The notes under the pieces were generated by a model. The model saw nothing but the letters and a program-made list of their open reading frames with translations, had not been told where the DNA came from and did not search any database. Of a stretch of DNA of 64,000 bases, positions 62,852 to 64,000 are shown one piece after another. This DNA comes from Natronomonas salsuginis. GTDB taxonomy: Archaea > Halobacteriota > Halobacteria > Halobacteriales > Haloarculaceae. The DNA lies in the NCBI RefSeq assembly GCF_005239135.1, contig NZ_QKNX01000002.1:372001-436000 (forward strand), written 5' to 3'. Each line of letters begins with the position of its first letter. Position 1 is the stretch's first letter. The translations under genes were made by a program, and so were the position numbers.

Positions 62852-63634
62852 ATGTCGAACGTCACATACGATTTCGACGGAGACACCGTCATCATCACGG
62901 GCGGAAGCTCCGGAATCGGCAGACGGATCGCGCTGGATTTCGGAGCCGCCAGCGCGACGGTGTTGATCGCGGACATCGACGAGAAGCCGGGCGACGGCTC
63001 CGAGCCGACGCACGTCGCGATCGAGGACGCGGGCGGGACCGCAGCGTTCGTCGAGACGGACGTCTCCGATCCGGATCGGATCGCGGCGGTCGTCGAGGCG
63101 GCGCGCGACTACGGCGGCGTCGACGTGATGGTCAACAACGCGGGGACCATCGCCCGTAAGGGCGTCTTGGACGCGACTCCCGAGGAGTACGACCGCGTCC
63201 AGGCGATTAACGCACGAGCCGTCCTCCTCGGTTGTCAGTACGCCGCCGCGGACATGATCGACCGGGGCGTCGAGGGGACGATCCTCAACACGTCCTCGAT
63301 AAGCTCCGAACACTCGCTGCACGATCACATCAGCTACGACGCTTCGAAGGGCGCGGTCCGGATGATCACGCGGACGGCCGCGCTCGATCTCGCCGAGTAC
63401 GGCATTCGGGTGAACGCGATCGCCCCCGGATTCACCGCGACGCAGCTCTCGGCGTCGGGGCCAGAGGGCGTCCGAGAGGCCGTCGAGTCGGGCGAGATCA
63501 TGAAGCCGGTCCCGATCGGCCGGGCGGCCGAGCCCGAGGAGATCGCCGCCGGCGCGCTCTTTTTGTGCAGCGACGCGGCCTCGTACGTGACCGGCGAGCA
63601 GCTCTACGTCGACGGCGGCTACCAGATACTCTGA
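62852..63634 (+). CDS. short-chain dehydrogenase/reductase
   Basis: A 260-residue SDR with TGGSSGIG (16-23), NNAG, catalytic Ser149, Tyr162 and Lys166, and C-terminal SYVTGEQLYVDGGY. It is of the 3-oxoacyl-ACP reductase / glucose dehydrogenase type. It is followed at 39 bases by a MaoC gene on the same strand, so an oxidation and a hydration step may be coupled. Confidence 0.9.
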   Translation: MSNVTYDFDGDTVIITGGSSGIGRRIALDFGAASATVLIADIDEKPGDGSEPTHVAIEDAGGTAAFVETDVSDPDRIAAVVEAARDYGGVDVMVNNAGTIARKGVLDATPEEYDRVQAINARAVLLGCQYAAADMIDRGVEGTILNTSSISSEHSLHDHISYDASKGAVRMITRTAALDLAEYGIRVNAIAPGFTATQLSASGPEGVREAVESGEIMKPVPIGRAAEPEEIAAGALFLCSDAASYVTGEQLYVDGGYQIL

Positions 63635-63673
63635 ACCCCAAGAGCCAAGATTCGGACGGCGCTACGACGGGCA

Positions 63674-64000
63674 ATGACGCTGTATTTCGAGGATCTGTCG
63701 ATCGGCGATCGATACGAGGTCGGCGAGTACACAGTCGCGAAAGACGAGATCATCGCCTTCGCCGAGCAGTTCGACCCGCAGCCGTTCCACACGGACGAAG
63801 AAGCCGCGAAGGACTCGGTGTTCGGCGAACTTGTCGCGAGCGGACTCCACACGCTGTGTCTGTCGGTCCGGCTGTTCGTCGCGGAGTTCGTCAACCGCGA
63901 GGATGGGCTCGCCAACATGGGCGGGTTGGGCATGGACGACCTCCGGTGGCACGCGCCCGTTCGCCCGGGCGAGACGCTCCGCGTCGAGGTGGAGGTGGCC
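63674..64000 (+). CDS. MaoC-family hydratase-like protein (3' end outside window)
   Basis: The first 109 codons are present and the frame runs off the window. DPQPFHTDEEAAKDSVFGELVASG matches nearly position by position the MaoC protein at 6723-7172, as do the N-terminal EDLSIGDRY and the later DDLRWHAPVRPGETL. The two are recent paralogues. (R)-specific enoyl-CoA hydration is the family role. Confidence 0.9.
   Translation, partial: MTLYFEDLSIGDRYEVGEYTVAKDEIIAFAEQFDPQPFHTDEEAAKDSVFGELVASGLHTLCLSVRLFVAEFVNREDGLANMGGLGMDDLRWHAPVRPGETLRVEVEVA

Overview
The window looks like haloarchaeal chromosomal DNA (class Halobacteria). It is GC-rich and its proteins are rich in Asp and Glu. Most genes have an A/T-rich TATA-like box about 27 bases before the start codon, as expected for leaderless transcription. 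There is a Tat-type lipoprotein signal in the ABC substrate-binding protein and a stand-alone HalOD1-type domain protein. I see no tRNA, rRNA, CRISPR array, replication gene or clear insertion sequence.

The content is almost entirely catabolic, with a strong bias to acyl-CoA chemistry: four AMP-forming acyl-CoA ligases, four acyl-CoA dehydrogenases (one cut by the window edge), five crotonase-fold proteins, three MaoC-type hotdog proteins, five short-chain dehydrogenases, one thiolase, one 3-hydroxyacyl-CoA dehydrogenase, two class III CoA-transferase/racemase proteins, two 3-hydroxyisobutyrate-dehydrogenase-like proteins and a MmgE/PrpD protein. Several of these come as close paralogue pairs, which suggests that catabolic modules were duplicated.

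Layout. 1-16 kb: first beta-oxidation-like block (ligases, acyl-CoA dehydrogenases, SDRs, crotonase, MaoC, thiolase, medium-chain dehydrogenases) with an IclR-type regulator at 3.4 kb. 16-27 kb: class IV aminotransferase, a HyuA/HyuB pair, two hydratases, a flavoprotein, a DapA-fold protein overlapping a maleate-isomerase-like protein, and an SDR that strongly resembles BadH, the 2-hydroxycyclohexanecarboxyl-CoA dehydrogenase. 27-32 kb: a complete Liv-type ABC importer (two permeases, two ATPases, one binding protein). 32-44 kb: second acyl-CoA block (ligase, acyl-CoA dehydrogenase, SDR, racemase-like CaiB/BaiF protein, hydratase, second ligase, MmgE/PrpD, 3-HIBADH, isomerase-like crotonase, MFS carrier). 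45-53 kb: cyclase, SCP2-like protein with an alpha/beta hydrolase, 3-hydroxyacyl-CoA dehydrogenase, Fe-type alcohol dehydrogenase, Gfo/Idh/MocA oxidoreductase, CoA-transferase and MaoC. 53-64 kb: second IclR regulator, a luciferase-like F420/flavin oxidoreductase, a deacetylase-like protein, two tandem DAO flavoproteins, a metallo-beta-lactamase-fold hydrolase, a fumarate-reductase-like flavoprotein, a zinc dehydrogenase, an SDR and a truncated MaoC gene.

Taken together, I infer uptake of an organic acid through the Liv-type transporter and/or the MFS carrier, activation to a CoA thioester, dehydrogenation, hydration, and oxidation of the hydroxy group, followed by thiolytic or hydrolytic cleavage. 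The BadH-like SDR makes an alicyclic (cyclohexanecarboxylate-type) ring acid a reasonable candidate substrate, but this is inference. The non-coding parts worth attention are two clusters of TATATAAA-like motifs that do not behave as ordinary promoters, two AT-rich islands with palindromes, and a set of nested inverted repeats around the second IclR gene.
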